From Antedon mediterranea (Eukaryota > Echinodermata > Crinoidea > Comatulida > Antedonidae): a DNA stretch of 64,000 nucleotides. The stretch covers positions 1,515,001 through 1,579,000 of the forward strand of contig NC_092670.1 in NCBI RefSeq assembly GCF_964355755.1, in the 5' to 3' direction. A program made the position numbers and the translations under genes. The number at the start of each line of letters is the position of its first letter. Within the stretch, counting starts at the first letter, position 1. Below are positions 13,001 to 20,400 of the stretch, piece after piece. The notes beneath the pieces are model-generated. The model ran no database searches and had not been told where the DNA came from. It was given only the letters and a program-made list of their open reading frames with translations.

Positions 13001-16000
13001 CCTACAAAAAAATATCTATTAACATAGATATTTCTTTTAAAAAGTAAGACATCTTAGTTTTCAATTGAAATAATCTATCTTTATTAAAAGAGATATCTTA
13101 ATTTTGAACTAAAGATATATGCGTTGTGTAGCACTGTGTAAATTATATAATAATAATCTGTCAAATTATTGAAACAGTGCTCATATTCGGAACATTTTTG
13201 ATTAATTATTGAATGCCAATATATGTTTTGTATTTTTTACATGTGATATTTTATGTTCAACTTCAATATATTTATACAATTAATTGCGATAATATATTGA
13301 GTAGAAATTATTATCGACTTAACATATTTTTCATTCATGGAGGTATAAAAATATGTTTGAATCTATATATAAAATACTAACTTCATAATGTACACGGTCA
13401 TTATACATTTTTCAATTGATAAGTATTAGTTATTATTCATTTAATTCATTCATTTAATCATTTGTTTCGAATTCTGTGGTCCACAGAAAGTAAAATTACG
13501 TATAAAATCATTTAAAAACAATGCTGTACTAATTACTAATACTCATCTCAGGATGGCATTCCACCTGGCCAAACATATAAACAGTTTTAAAGTCACCCAG
13601 AAACTTATCGAAGCTTAAATATTATTTAATTGACAAACTTTAAACTTACGTTTTGTTGACACCCAAGTGACCACCATGTGCCTGCTTATGGATACTGTTT
13701 AACACTTCGTTTTTTTCTTTCGGTAACAATACACGCAACAATCTACCAGAATGTTGTTTGTAATACAAGATATCACGAAGAATTGTAAAGTTCTTGGCTT
13801 TCCGTCGCAAACTTCGTTTTAATATTTCAGAATAATTTACAGGATAAACGTTGTTTTGTAGATAGTTTCTCAAGGCATCAAACTCATGATCGGCCATAAT
13901 GATAATAAGTAAAAATAGAAAGAAGGCAGATTGTAACGAACAACACCGTGATTGGAACTTTGCAAGCAAAGTGAATGATTTTTTAAATGTAGGAGGTTTT
14001 GAACAAACATTGAGCCAATCAGCTTCTTGCTACATTTGTTTTAACCAATTGCCGATTAGAAGAAAGAGCAAACAGTTTTGTCAGGTGTAGGCCTATAATT
14101 TAAACTTTGTGCCTTAAGTGGATGTCACGAACTCCTTTTACGTATGTTTCCGAGCGGTTGAAAATACTTTAGAAACTCCCTTGTGACATAAAAGTATACA
14201 CACCAAATTCACAAAGTTGTAAAATAACTCAAAAACAAATCTTTAATTTCAATCAACTTCAACTTTCAACAACCCAGTAAGCATTTTAAACAACAGCTTC
14301 ACAATAACTTTTACAATCTAATATCCAACCTCTAATATCCAACAACATGACAATAGTTTTACATCCCTTTATATACAAGATGTTCCTATCCTTCTATATC
14401 ATTCTTTATACTTCTTATTCTATTTGATTACAGTTTCTATTAATAGCATACTGGAATGTTCCTGATTGTTATTATATTAATTATACATGATGTCTTAAAT
14501 GTAAACATCTTATTCTAGAATGTTCATGGTTAGGGAATGGTAATTTATTACAGTGGCAAGTACACAAAAAAATGAGAGAAAAAAACTATTGGAGGGAAAT
14601 GCCATTTATTAAATTAAATTTCGAAGATACTCTTATTGGTAAACGCTTCAGTCGTTCTATTACACAATAAATAGCACATTCAGATAGGAGTATAAAATAT
14701 AATCATATAGTTATTCTTTATTACATATTATACGTTCATCTCAAATTATATTATAATATTAATTGAAATTGTATTTAAATTTGTATCCGTTTTTGTCGAC
14801 AGGACCACAATGCAAAACAAGTATATTTCTACTTGATTGTGTATAATCCTGTATAAATATGTTGTTAAATAAATAAAATAATATTAAATAGTAATCTACG
14901 TAAAATAATATTATAGTACATAAGTTCGTATTAAAACCGTTCAGGCTATGAGGCAACCCCCGCTCCCTGTATATTAAATAGAAACATTTTTTATAATACT
15001 TATACTAGAATCATATACTAATTTATTTAGTTATTTTTTAAAATAAGAGAATTAAATTACGTAACATACTGTGGTATATAATTCTTGTAATGAAATCATA
15101 TTCATGGTAAGCGTAATCTTAATTTGAGATATGGCAAGTTCGCACCCCTTCTCCTGACAAATAACAGATGACAGTTAACACGACTACCGGTAATTAATAT
15201 CTCCCGAGAGCCGCTGTTTTGAGGTTGACCTGACAATTGTGGCCTGAGTTATGGGACATTACCCTTGCTGGACATCTGGTAAAAATAAATACTGATTATG
15301 CTGCCACTTTAGTACACAAAACAATAAATAAAAAAAAATAAAAAAACACAACTTGTGGCATTTCCTTTACACTAGTCCCTGTTCAAAACCGCTAGTGTAG
15401 AAAACGGCAGCAAATGTCGTCGAAACTGTCAAATCCACCCATGTAGTAAAACCTAGAACTAGCTAATGTAGAAACACCAACAGTTATTTATTAAATAAAA
15501 ATCAACATTAGCTAATATACAACTTAACAGGTAATGAAGTAACGAAAATTGCCTCACAGCTGATGTAGTTAATATCGCCAGCTAATAAAATAATAATTAT
15601 ATATTTTACAAACCTAAATGTCTAAATCATGTGCAAATGTATTTCTCTACTTAGTTTAGCTGTCAGTCTATCCACCTCTCGTAAGTGATCGGCTTTCAAA
15701 ACGTAACACTCTGATCGTAAGCAACTACCCTTGTTAGCGACCACCTTTAATATTTAAAAGGAACTACCTCTGTTAAAGGACCGCTTCTCACAATGGACAA
15801 CTTCCTGAAGGGGTAACCTCCTCTCATAAGGGACTGCTTTTCATAAACTACCACCGCTCGTAGACGACCACTTCTTTTACCGACTACACCTCCCGTAAGT
15901 GACCACCTCAATAGAGGTGGTAATTTGCGAAAGGTGGTCGTTACGGATGGTAGTCGATTATGAGAAGTGGTCCCAGTGGAGAGGTGGACGTTTTTTTTTT

Positions 16001-19000
16001 ATAGAGAGGTCGACACTTTAGGCGTGGTCGTTAAGAGAGGTAGTCCGTCATGAGGTTGATTATGAGAAGCCGAGGTGGTGGTCCTTTAAAATAGCTCGTC
16101 CTTGACGAGTGGTGTGGTCGTTAAGAGATGGTGGGCGATTATCAGAGACGGTGGTCGTTCAATAGAGGTGGTTACTTACTAGAAGTGGTTGTTGGTTGGT
16201 CACTTACGAGACGTGGATAGATGGATAGCTACCGGTAAGTAAAGAAATGCATTTTCACATGATGTAGACAGGTTTTTAAATTATACAATATTTTCAACAT
16301 TAGCTGTGAGGCAATTTTCGTTACTACATTATCTGCTGACCGTTCTAAATTAGCTGGTGTTGATTTTAAAAATTGATACATACGGTAAGCTGTTGGTATT
16401 TCTGGTATTAGCTGGTGGTTTCTATGTTTATATGTCCATATAAAACAAAAATACAACCGCGATTTTTTAAACTCAGCTGCATGTACAGACATTGTGGCAA
16501 AGACGTTTTAAACGCTTCATTTCAATATAAGCCATTATTCTATGAATTTGATGTATAACGGTATTGGACTGTTTGTATTGGGAACGAAATACCCTAATAT
16601 TCGAAAAAAACAAAAAACCGAAATACCCTTGAGTGAACGAATAATTATGATGCGCAATTAAGGTGTTTATTTTGCCATATAAAATATAAAAAACAAATAT
16701 TTTTTGGTAATATGCATCAACAATATTTTTCAAATGTATTTTAGATAAATAAATAAATAATGTAAAGTCTATAGAAACAAAGCAAATATTGTGACTAACC
16801 AATTCAATGTTTTATTAAATAAAAACAAAAATCAGGCATCTGTGAAAAAAATATAATGAAAAAGAACTGACTTTAACAATGACGAACTTACTTGTTTAAA
16901 GAACTTTTGTTATCAGTTGATATTATTAAATTAGTAGCAGTATTATGAATATTACAAAATAATATTTTGAGAACTGAAAAATATTTTGAGGGAACGAATA
17001 TATTTAGGGAGAACAAAATAAGATTTCAAGAACTGAATAATATAAAAAACGAATTACTACTTCGAGACAAGGAATGATGATGATGATGATGATGATGATC
17101 GAGAGAACGAAATAATTTCGAGGGAAATTATTTCGTTCTCTCGCGAAGTAGTAATTCGAATTTCGAATGAAATAATATTTCGAGATAACGAAATAGGTAG
17201 GCCCTATGCCTATATGATTTAGTGATATTCATTCCCTCGAAATAATAATACAGTAGGCTATATATTTTTCAAGTTGTCGATTTACTTCAAATTGACAACA
17301 GGTTGTATATACTCAATCAAAAACAAACAATTTAATTTGATTAGACTATATGTCTCCAGATATAATAATAGTAATATTTATTTCAATCCACTTGATATTT
17401 TGCGATTCAAGTTGGTATTCTAAGGAATTATAATTACCCTAACGGGAGTTGGTGAACGTCCAGTGCCCTAGTTTTTACGGGGTTAATATGATGTCGATGT
17501 CTCGATGGTCCTACTTTTTTATCGATGAAAGCTGCCCGGGTGGTTGCGGCCATTTTCAACAGCTAGTATTACAATATTCAATGCTGAAAATTGTCCAGTG
17601 GACACTTTCAAACACCGGACAGATTTAAATCTTACACCGGCAATGAGGCATTACACATTTGTTTTAAATAACTGGAGACTTCTAGATCCAAATGGAAAAC
17701 TCGAGCTTAAGTACGTATATATTTATAGTTGAATATTAATTAATTACTTAAGATTTACCTCAGGGTGTATTAAGGTGCAAAATTAAGATTCATTTTGCAT
17801 TAAGGTTTTGATCACTGTCGTCACTGGTCTGATATCGTTCTCTAATAATCATTTTCCTAATTTGGATTTTGTTTAAGTAATGTCAAAACTATTATAAATT
17901 TGCGGGCAGGAGAGGACGAGTCGTGGTTCTTCATGGTGGGTTTGCAAATGGAACTTGAAGCTGCGTCAGGGTTATGTGCAATAGTAAGAGCTCAAAAGGT
18001 ATAACTCATCTTCTTTTTGTACTCTCAAAACAAATCTAAATAAATGTAGACATGACGTATGAATTAATCAAGATTGTGTCGAACAAATGGAAGAATATAC
18101 TTTGATAATAATATACTATAGAACATAAACCCAGTCAGCAATTTTGTGTATCAGAACTGAAATTACTCAAGAACAATATGTTTTTGTTTCAAGGTGACTG
18201 AAAGTTTACTACTAGTAATTGTTTTTTATTGTATTTCGTAAGGCTGTAAATGAAGAAGAAAACGAAGTAGGCCTACTAACTGACTGTTTGGGAATAATGG
18301 CATCGTCTATATCGCGTGTTGATGGCGCCCTCAGGAGAATTCATGGTAGGAGATATTGGAGATGGTATAAAAAATGCTTTCGAATATGGCCTACAATAGA
18401 TGAAGATACAAAGACTGAAACAAAATAGTATAATTTGAAGTAGGCCTAATTATTTTCTTTCTTTTAGAACGATGTCGTCCAAATGTTTTTTACAATGTGC
18501 TTCGGCCATACATGAATGGGTAAAGTGATCGTAGTTCATCGCCTCATGATCGTCATAAACATCTTCAACTTAATGTTCATCATCGCTATCTTAACATCAT
18601 TATTATTGTGTTTGTGTTGTTATTATCTTCATCCTAACTACTTTAAACTACTGTACTGTATATTTAACATTAACGTTTACATTAAATAATAATTAATTAT
18701 GATCACCGTTTTTCCCATTATCAAGCATCATGATCATAGTGAATTTTTATATTATGTATTATAATCAGTATAATGATTAAATCTACAATTAAATCAAAAG
18801 AATATCGTTTTTTTTTTAAATGTAGGTGGGACTGTGACGCATTCAAGTCAAATGGTTTAAAAGGTCTCATCTATGAAGGTGTTAGTACCGAACCTAAATC
18901 GGTACGTACCATGCATATGCGAGACTGCAAAGTCATATTGTATTCATTAATATTAAAATCACAACCTTTGTTTAATCTGTCATTAAAATTCAAGTGGTTT

Positions 19001-20400
19001 TATTATATCCATAAATATCCTTTCAACAATGGAGAGAAAAACCAATATTATTGCAATACAGTAGCTTATTAATATGATGACGTACTCTCATTTGTTGTAT
19101 ACGTTATATTTACATCTTGTTTTTCTACTCGTTTTTTTCCCCATTATCCTATAACTAAGGCGTCTGCCAATTGTTGCTTATAATATGTTGTTATCAATTA
19201 AAATTCAGTCATTGTTACCAAAACAATTGTTATTTTAAATAATAATTTATATTTACATAACCTAATTCCTAGTATTCTGGAGGCAGTGGTGCCCAGAGTG
19301 CTATTCTATACGCCTTCGATTCAGCATTAGGAATCAACCAACCGAGTTCTGGTAAGTTAGCTAGAATTGTACAGTAGGCCTACTCGTTTGTCTATCATTT
19401 ATATTAATATTGAATTCAATGTTTTATTCCATCTTTTATGCAAATCATAATCAATTCAGTTTTTGCTTGTGATTTGTAGAATAATAATCAAATAAATATA
19501 CGAATATTACTACTCTTTTAAAGGTTACAACATGTTCTACCAAATGCTTTGTCCTGCACATAAGGAGTTTATTGAGACAATTCAATCTGGACCTTCGATC
19601 AAGGAATATGGTATATATACCTCCTTCTTCTATTGGATCTTAACTTGTTTCTTTGCGAAAAGACCACATTAGTGGTAACCTGCCTTTACATTTACATTTA
19701 TAAAATATAAACATTTGCCACAAAATTTGAATTACGACTTGAAATGCGAGTGGGCTAGTGGGTGAGACCTTATATTATTAAGGACTCCTCTCATGAAATG
19801 TATTAAAAATGTCTATAAAATGCGTTAATATCACGGTATGTTTTCACTCCGTTATTAATATTTTTGTTTTAGTTTTGAAGCAAAAATGCGAAAAGCTTCG
19901 AGGTAGATTCAATGATACTGTGAAAGTTCTACAAGATTTACGAAGCTATCATTTGCAAATTGCGGCAAGGTAAAGTGAACACGCGAGTTTGTGTGTTTTA
20001 TTTTCGCATAATTCTAGCATAATATTTGTAAAATTTATTTTTTTAAATTTATTTATTGAATGTATTATTCATTTGGTGACCTAGATATATTATTTTGGAA
20101 TCGAATCGAAAACACAGAAATAAGGCGTTTGCGAACCAGGCAAAGGCAGGGACAGGAGGATCAGGTAAGTGACGCTTACCTAATATCTAAGTTATACAAG
20201 CATTGGGCCTCAATGTTTTATTATTTGTTAATTAGGATTCATTGGTTAGAAAATATTAGTTTATGTGGGATACTAGACTTAACAAGGTTATGTAGAAAAA
20301 ACTAAATAAATATTTGCAATTTGTTTTGTTGATAGATTTTATGAACTTCCTGAAGGGTATTCGAGATTGCACAAAAGACACGTTGCTGGAAAATGCATAA
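1811..20400 (+). CDS. IDO: Indoleamine 2,3-dioxygenase (IDO family), 14 coding exons
   Basis: Haem enzyme of the kynurenine pathway that opens the indole ring of tryptophan to give N-formylkynurenine; cytosolic in the family. Exons: 1811-1924, 2580-2675, 2776-2895, 3213-3277, 17648-17710, 17878-17998, 18243-18345, 18468-18519, 18826-18901, 19273-19351, 19524-19610, 19873-19969, 20085-20164, 20336-20400. They total 1218 nt, or 405 residues plus TAA, against 403 in human IDO1. Visible family signatures are the LRSYHLQI block with haem-ligand His (about residue 352), the FYNVLR block matching human F226/R231 (here about F235/R240), GGSGAQSA, and a C-terminal DFMNFLKGIR. The ATG at 1811 is the best start: it gives the family's usual length, but the frame is open upstream to an AG at 1777, so an extra 5' exon is possible. 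Exons 4 and 5 were one exon, now split by a Ginger1 transposon, so the allele may be spliced around the insertion or be damaged. Proto-IDO versus IDO1/2 grouping cannot be decided here. Confidence 0.9.
2580..2675 (+). CDS. IDO: IDO exon 2
   Basis: Encodes SLPQKFSIWEELAKNL and LIESATLRDEV, equivalent to the LPDYYNPWMEIANKL / LIESGQLRERV region of vertebrate IDO. It is 96 nt, phase 0 at both ends, with acceptor TTTTTTTAAAG and donor GTAACA. Confidence 0.9.
2776..2895 (+). CDS. IDO: IDO exon 3
   Basis: Encodes MPFLHHELLQSHNELRFAH to YVWMKGEKDIVS, matching the conserved YVWG-G small-domain segment. It is 120 nt, phase 0, with acceptor TTGTTTTAG and donor GTGAGG. Confidence 0.92.
3019..3074 (+). 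repeat. 9-bp tandem repeat, unit CCTATTGGT
   Basis: Six near-perfect head-to-tail copies of a 9-mer in IDO intron 3. The unit contains ATTGG, a CCAAT box on the other strand, but in an intron this is probably just a minisatellite. Confidence 0.9.
3213..3277 (+). CDS. IDO: IDO exon 4 (left half of an exon split by Ginger1)
   Basis: Encodes TVPRNLAVPVYGISERLGIEP, equal to the TxPRxLAVP motif of IDO. The coding sequence runs into CCGG, the target-site duplication, and then the transposon TIR. Predicted last exon base is the first T of the TIR, followed by donor GTAAGA, giving phase 2. A weaker alternative donor overlaps at 3276. Confidence 0.8.
3273..3276. repeat. Left target-site duplication CCGG of the Ginger1 insertion
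   Basis: CCGG immediately precedes the TIR start and is repeated at 17637-17640. CCGG is the published preferred target of Ginger1 elements. Here it falls in the IDO codons GAG-CCG-G. Confidence 0.85.
3277..3344 (+). repeat. Ginger1 left terminal inverted repeat
   Basis: Starts TGTAAGATTGAAAT and contains GTGTCC motifs and TTTTCAGCATTG; the same order is found on the other strand at 17636 going down. The IDO splice donor GTAAGA is bases 2-7 of this repeat. Confidence 0.88.
3560..6170. repeat. Satellite array, ~131-bp monomer, about 20 copies
   Basis: Monomers share TTCCAATTAGCGACCGT, GTACTGGTCCTCTTCCAAT and AATCATGTGATA blocks. The outer copies are more diverged than the inner ones. Two variant marks (an ACAATTAGAAG insertion at 4931 and 5594, and an AAGCATAAATAG variant monomer about 150 bp earlier in each case) recur exactly 663 bp apart, so five monomers form a higher-order unit seen twice. 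No coding potential. Confidence 0.93.
6171..6907. other. Non-coding interior of the Ginger1 element
   Basis: AT-rich sequence between the satellite and a long palindrome. A 60-codon frame at 6658-6840 has no recognisable domain. A run ending in CATTCATTCATTC at 6857-6871 resembles the simple tail of a LINE or SINE. Confidence 0.4.
6908..7016. repeat. Long near-perfect palindrome with AT centre
   Basis: CAGTAACAAGTGTACATTAT and onward for about 41 bases is matched by its exact reverse complement ending at 7016, separated by a (TA)n core. It can form a long hairpin. A (TA)n tract follows at 7019-7047. Confidence 0.92.
7126..7197 (+). tRNA. tRNA-like sequence, degenerate copy, anticodon AUC
   Basis: Acceptor GCCCCAG pairs with TTGGGGC, and box A (TGGTCTAATGG) and box B (GAGTTCGAGCC) are clear. 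The anticodon stem ACTGC/GCCGA has mismatches, so this copy is probably a pseudogene. The loop ATATCAA gives anticodon AUC, nominally Asp with A34. Confidence 0.6.
7392..7463 (+). tRNA. tRNA-like sequence with intact cloverleaf, anticodon AUC
   Basis: 72 nt including the discriminator. Acceptor GCCCCAG/TTGGGGC, D-arm GTCT, anticodon stem TCTGC/GCAGG fully paired, loop ATATCAA, variable CGGT, T-stem CCGAG/CTCGG. The body resembles eukaryotic tRNA-Glu, but positions 34-36 read AUC (Asp GAU). Eukaryotic Asp tRNAs normally carry GUC, so this is either an unusual tRNA or the head of a SINE. No T-run terminator directly follows. Confidence 0.65.
7561..8203. other. Non-coding stretch within Ginger1
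   Basis: AT-rich. Holds a short TTTA microsatellite near 7830 and no reading frame with a recognisable domain. Confidence 0.4.
8204..8484 (-). pseudogene. Possible piggyBac-like C-terminal cysteine-rich remnant
   Basis: On the - strand, after an acceptor-like TTTTTTACAG, the frame reads LPSRGDCRLCLKLIDEE and stops. A different frame downstream reads QCVQCKHAMMCHAPCFDRYK followed by TAA. The C-x2-C ... LC/MC-x2-PCF-x2-Y pattern is like the zinc-binding tail of piggyBac transposases. The two halves are in different frames, so if real it is broken. It could instead be a last exon of the Ginger1 transposase gene, since it lies just downstream of it on the same strand. Confidence 0.35.
8687..10170 (-). 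CDS. Ginger1 transposase exon 3
   Basis: Begins after CTGTGTTTCAG and continues GNRYLLVFTEYLTKWVEA. Carries the TDQGREF second Asp, the HPQTGGQTERFNR Glu block, the GPY motif, the PTSKN repeat linker and the OTU Cys motif. It ends at a stop in mid-OTU. Confidence 0.9.
8687..13897 (-). CDS. Ginger1 transposase: Gypsy-integrase-like DDE enzyme with C-terminal OTU start
   Basis: Cuts and joins transposon ends; expected to act in the nucleus. Three exons (13650-13897, 10804-11003, 8687-10170) give 643 residues. The order is an N-terminal region with a VYP motif (about 18), an HHCC zinc finger (H70, H74, C107, C110), a catalytic triad D139, D198, E234 with exactly 35 residues between the last two, a GPY motif (WTGPY, about 377-381), a low-complexity Asp/Asn-rich linker with PTSKN repeats, and an OTU start RGDGNCLFRAL with the Cys near 603. 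Introns are phase 2 and phase 1 with good GTAAG donors. The start ATG is followed by ADHEFDALRNYL. No reverse transcriptase or RNase H precedes it. The OTU stops about 40 residues after its Cys, before the distal His, so the OTU is truncated, frame-broken or continues in an unseen exon. The integrase part looks intact. It is nested antisense within an IDO intron. Confidence 0.88.
9050..9262 (-). repeat. Internal ~60-75 bp coding repeat (PTSKN..DITPDDH)
   Basis: Four to five diverged copies of a unit coding (I/R)PTSKN-x-DITPDDH lie between the integrase and OTU parts. The acidic, Asn/Asp-rich unit is probably disordered and suggests a flexible linker grown by slippage. Confidence 0.8.
10171..10803 (-). 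other. Ginger1 transposase intron 2
   Basis: 633-bp phase-1 intron, donor GTAAGG and acceptor TTTCAG. It contains AAT/ATA-rich simple sequence near 10260-10330 and otherwise nothing recognisable. Confidence 0.75.
10804..11003 (-). CDS. Ginger1 transposase exon 2
   Basis: Encodes WKKIRERYYWKGSFDGVRNF, the CDQC half of the zinc finger, and the first catalytic Asp in FRQIGMDIVGPL. It joins exon 1 in phase 2 and exon 3 in phase 1 to give unbroken integrase homology. Confidence 0.9.
11004..13649 (-). other. Ginger1 transposase intron 1
   Basis: 2.6-kb phase-2 intron with donor GTAAGT and acceptor TTTAACAG. It contains the first GGTGGTCG minisatellite block and several short inverted repeats built from AGATATCT-type words around 12776-13115. 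No coding frame of substance. Confidence 0.75.
11700..12600 (+). repeat. Degenerate minisatellite block, copy 1 (GAGAGGTGGTCG... then ACATTAGCTGG...)
   Basis: A run of irregular units such as GAGGTGGTCGCTTACGAGA and GATTATGAGAAGCGGTC ends with ACGTGGATAGATGGATAGCT, then a segment with repeated CTACATTAGCTG words. The same two-part structure recurs inverted at 15370-15912 and direct at 15913-16470. Confidence 0.8.
13650..13897 (-). CDS. Ginger1 transposase exon 1
   Basis: Starts ATG GCC GAT CAT and reads through NVYPVNYSEILKRSL to the H-x3-H half of the zinc finger and GGHLGVNKT. The chosen ATG is the one at the start of the conserved region; a longer in-frame extension upstream is hydrophobic and unlikely. 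Confidence 0.85.
13898..15369. other. Upstream of the Ginger1 transposase, no gene seen
   Basis: Should contain the transposase promoter (- strand). AT-rich and without recognisable domains; the short frames at 13899-14090 and 14759-14956 show no family similarity. Confidence 0.45.
15370..15912 (-). repeat. Degenerate minisatellite block, copy 2, inverted
   Basis: Reverse complement of the 11700-12600 structure: ATTAGCTAATRTA-type words, then CAAACCTAAATGTCTAAATC, then GTCTATCCACCTCTCGTAAG followed by the GGTCG-type units on the opposite strand. Confidence 0.8.
15913..16470 (+). repeat. Degenerate minisatellite block, copy 3
   Basis: Direct orientation again. It abuts copy 2 head to head near 15912, then runs GAGGTGGT units, ACGTGGATAGATGGATAGCT and the ACATTAGCTG segment. 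Copies 2 and 3 together form a large imperfect palindrome. Confidence 0.78.
16471..17050. other. Non-coding right interior of Ginger1
   Basis: AT-rich. A 109-codon frame on the - strand (16473-16802) shows no recognisable family. GAACGAAATAAT-like words begin here and lead into the hairpin that follows. Confidence 0.4.
17051..17157. repeat. Nested foldback (hairpin) element
   Basis: Inner arms 17100-17119 and 17124-17143 are perfect 20-bp inverted repeats around a 4-base loop. Outer arms GAATTACTACTTCG (17051-17064) and its reverse complement (17144-17157) enclose them. A GAT trinucleotide microsatellite sits in the left arm at about 17075-17099. Confidence 0.93.
17569..17636 (-). repeat. 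Ginger1 right terminal inverted repeat
   Basis: Read on the - strand from 17636 it begins TGTAAGATTTAAAT and later has TTTTCAGCATTG, in the same spacing as the left TIR. Confidence 0.88.
17637..17640. repeat. Right target-site duplication CCGG of the Ginger1 insertion
   Basis: CCGG directly after the TIR end (...CTTACA). Joining ...GAGCCGG to CAATGAGG restores the codons GAG CCG GCA ATG AGG. Confidence 0.85.
17648..17710 (+). CDS. IDO: IDO exon 5 (right half of the split exon)
   Basis: Encodes HYTFVLNNWRLLDPNGKLEL, matching YADCVLANW...DPN of IDO. Predicted acceptor is AATGAG|G, seven bases past the transposon duplication; it has only a poor pyrimidine tract. Donor GTACGT, phase 2. Confidence 0.78.
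17878..17998 (+). CDS. IDO: IDO exon 6
   Basis: Encodes NVKTIINLRAGEDESWFFMV and LQMELEAASGLCAIVRAQK, equivalent to [20 protein letters not shown] in the human enzyme. Acceptor TTTAAG, donor GTATAA, ends in phase 0. Confidence 0.92.
18243..18345 (+). CDS. IDO: IDO exon 7
   Basis: Encodes AVNEEENEVGLLTDCLGIMA to VDGALRRIH, a helical segment matching the human [21 protein letters not shown] region. Phase 0 in, phase 1 out. Confidence 0.9.
18468..18519 (+). CDS. IDO: IDO exon 8
   Basis: Short exon encoding RCRPNVFYNVLRPYMNG. It holds the Phe and Arg that match human F226 and R231, the latter binding the tryptophan carboxylate in the family. Phase 1 to phase 2. Confidence 0.92.
18826..18901 (+). 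CDS. IDO: IDO exon 9
   Basis: Encodes WDCDAFKSNGLKGLIYEGVS, the GLVYEG motif of IDO. Donor GTACGT, phase 0. Confidence 0.92.
19273..19351 (+). CDS. IDO: IDO exon 10
   Basis: Encodes YSGGSGAQSAILYAFDSALG and INQPSS, the GGSAGQSS loop that lines the active site above the haem in IDO enzymes. Phase 0 to phase 1. Confidence 0.94.
19524..19610 (+). CDS. IDO: IDO exon 11
   Basis: Encodes GYNMFYQMLCPAHKEFIETI through PSIKEY, equal to the RYMPPAHRNFL...PSVREF segment. Phase 1 at both ends. Confidence 0.93.
19873..19969 (+). CDS. IDO: IDO exon 12 (haem-ligand histidine)
   Basis: Encodes the DLRSYHLQIAA block with the proximal haem-ligand His (about residue 352). Phase 1 to phase 2. Confidence 0.95.
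20085..20164 (+). CDS. IDO: IDO exon 13
   Basis: Encodes YIILESNRKHRNKAFANQAK and AGTGGSG, the flexible loop with the family's GTGG motif. Phase 2 to phase 1, donor GTAAGT. Confidence 0.93.
20336..20400 (+). CDS. IDO: IDO exon 14 (C-terminus and stop)
   Basis: Encodes DFMNFLKGIRDCTKDTLLEN and A, then TAA, matching the human C-terminal DLMNFLKSVR..T. No AATAAA was identified in the 200 bases that follow. Confidence 0.93.

Larger units (their letters stand above)
3277..17636 (-). mobile_element. Ginger1-type DNA transposon, 14.36 kb, inserted in an IDO coding exon
   Basis: Seen: imperfect terminal inverted repeats of about 68 bp beginning TGTAAGATT, flanking CCGG duplications, and an internal - strand gene for a Gypsy-integrase-like protein with a C-terminal OTU start. 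Known: Ginger1 elements have 40-270 bp TIRs, CCGG or CCGT target duplications and integrase-like transposases with OTU or Ulp1 tails. The match is therefore specific at three independent levels. The element is large for a cut-and-paste transposon because it has collected a satellite array, tandem tRNA-like units, inverted minisatellite blocks and hairpins. The strand given is that of the transposase. TIR arms are roughly 80% identical by eye, so it is not brand new. Confidence 0.9.

Noticed and set aside
8687-13897. Gypsy LTR retrotransposon remnant or domesticated integrase gene (GIN-like)
   Set aside because: No reverse transcriptase, RNase H, gag or LTRs were found, while TIRs, CCGG duplications, introns and the OTU start all fit a Ginger1 transposase.
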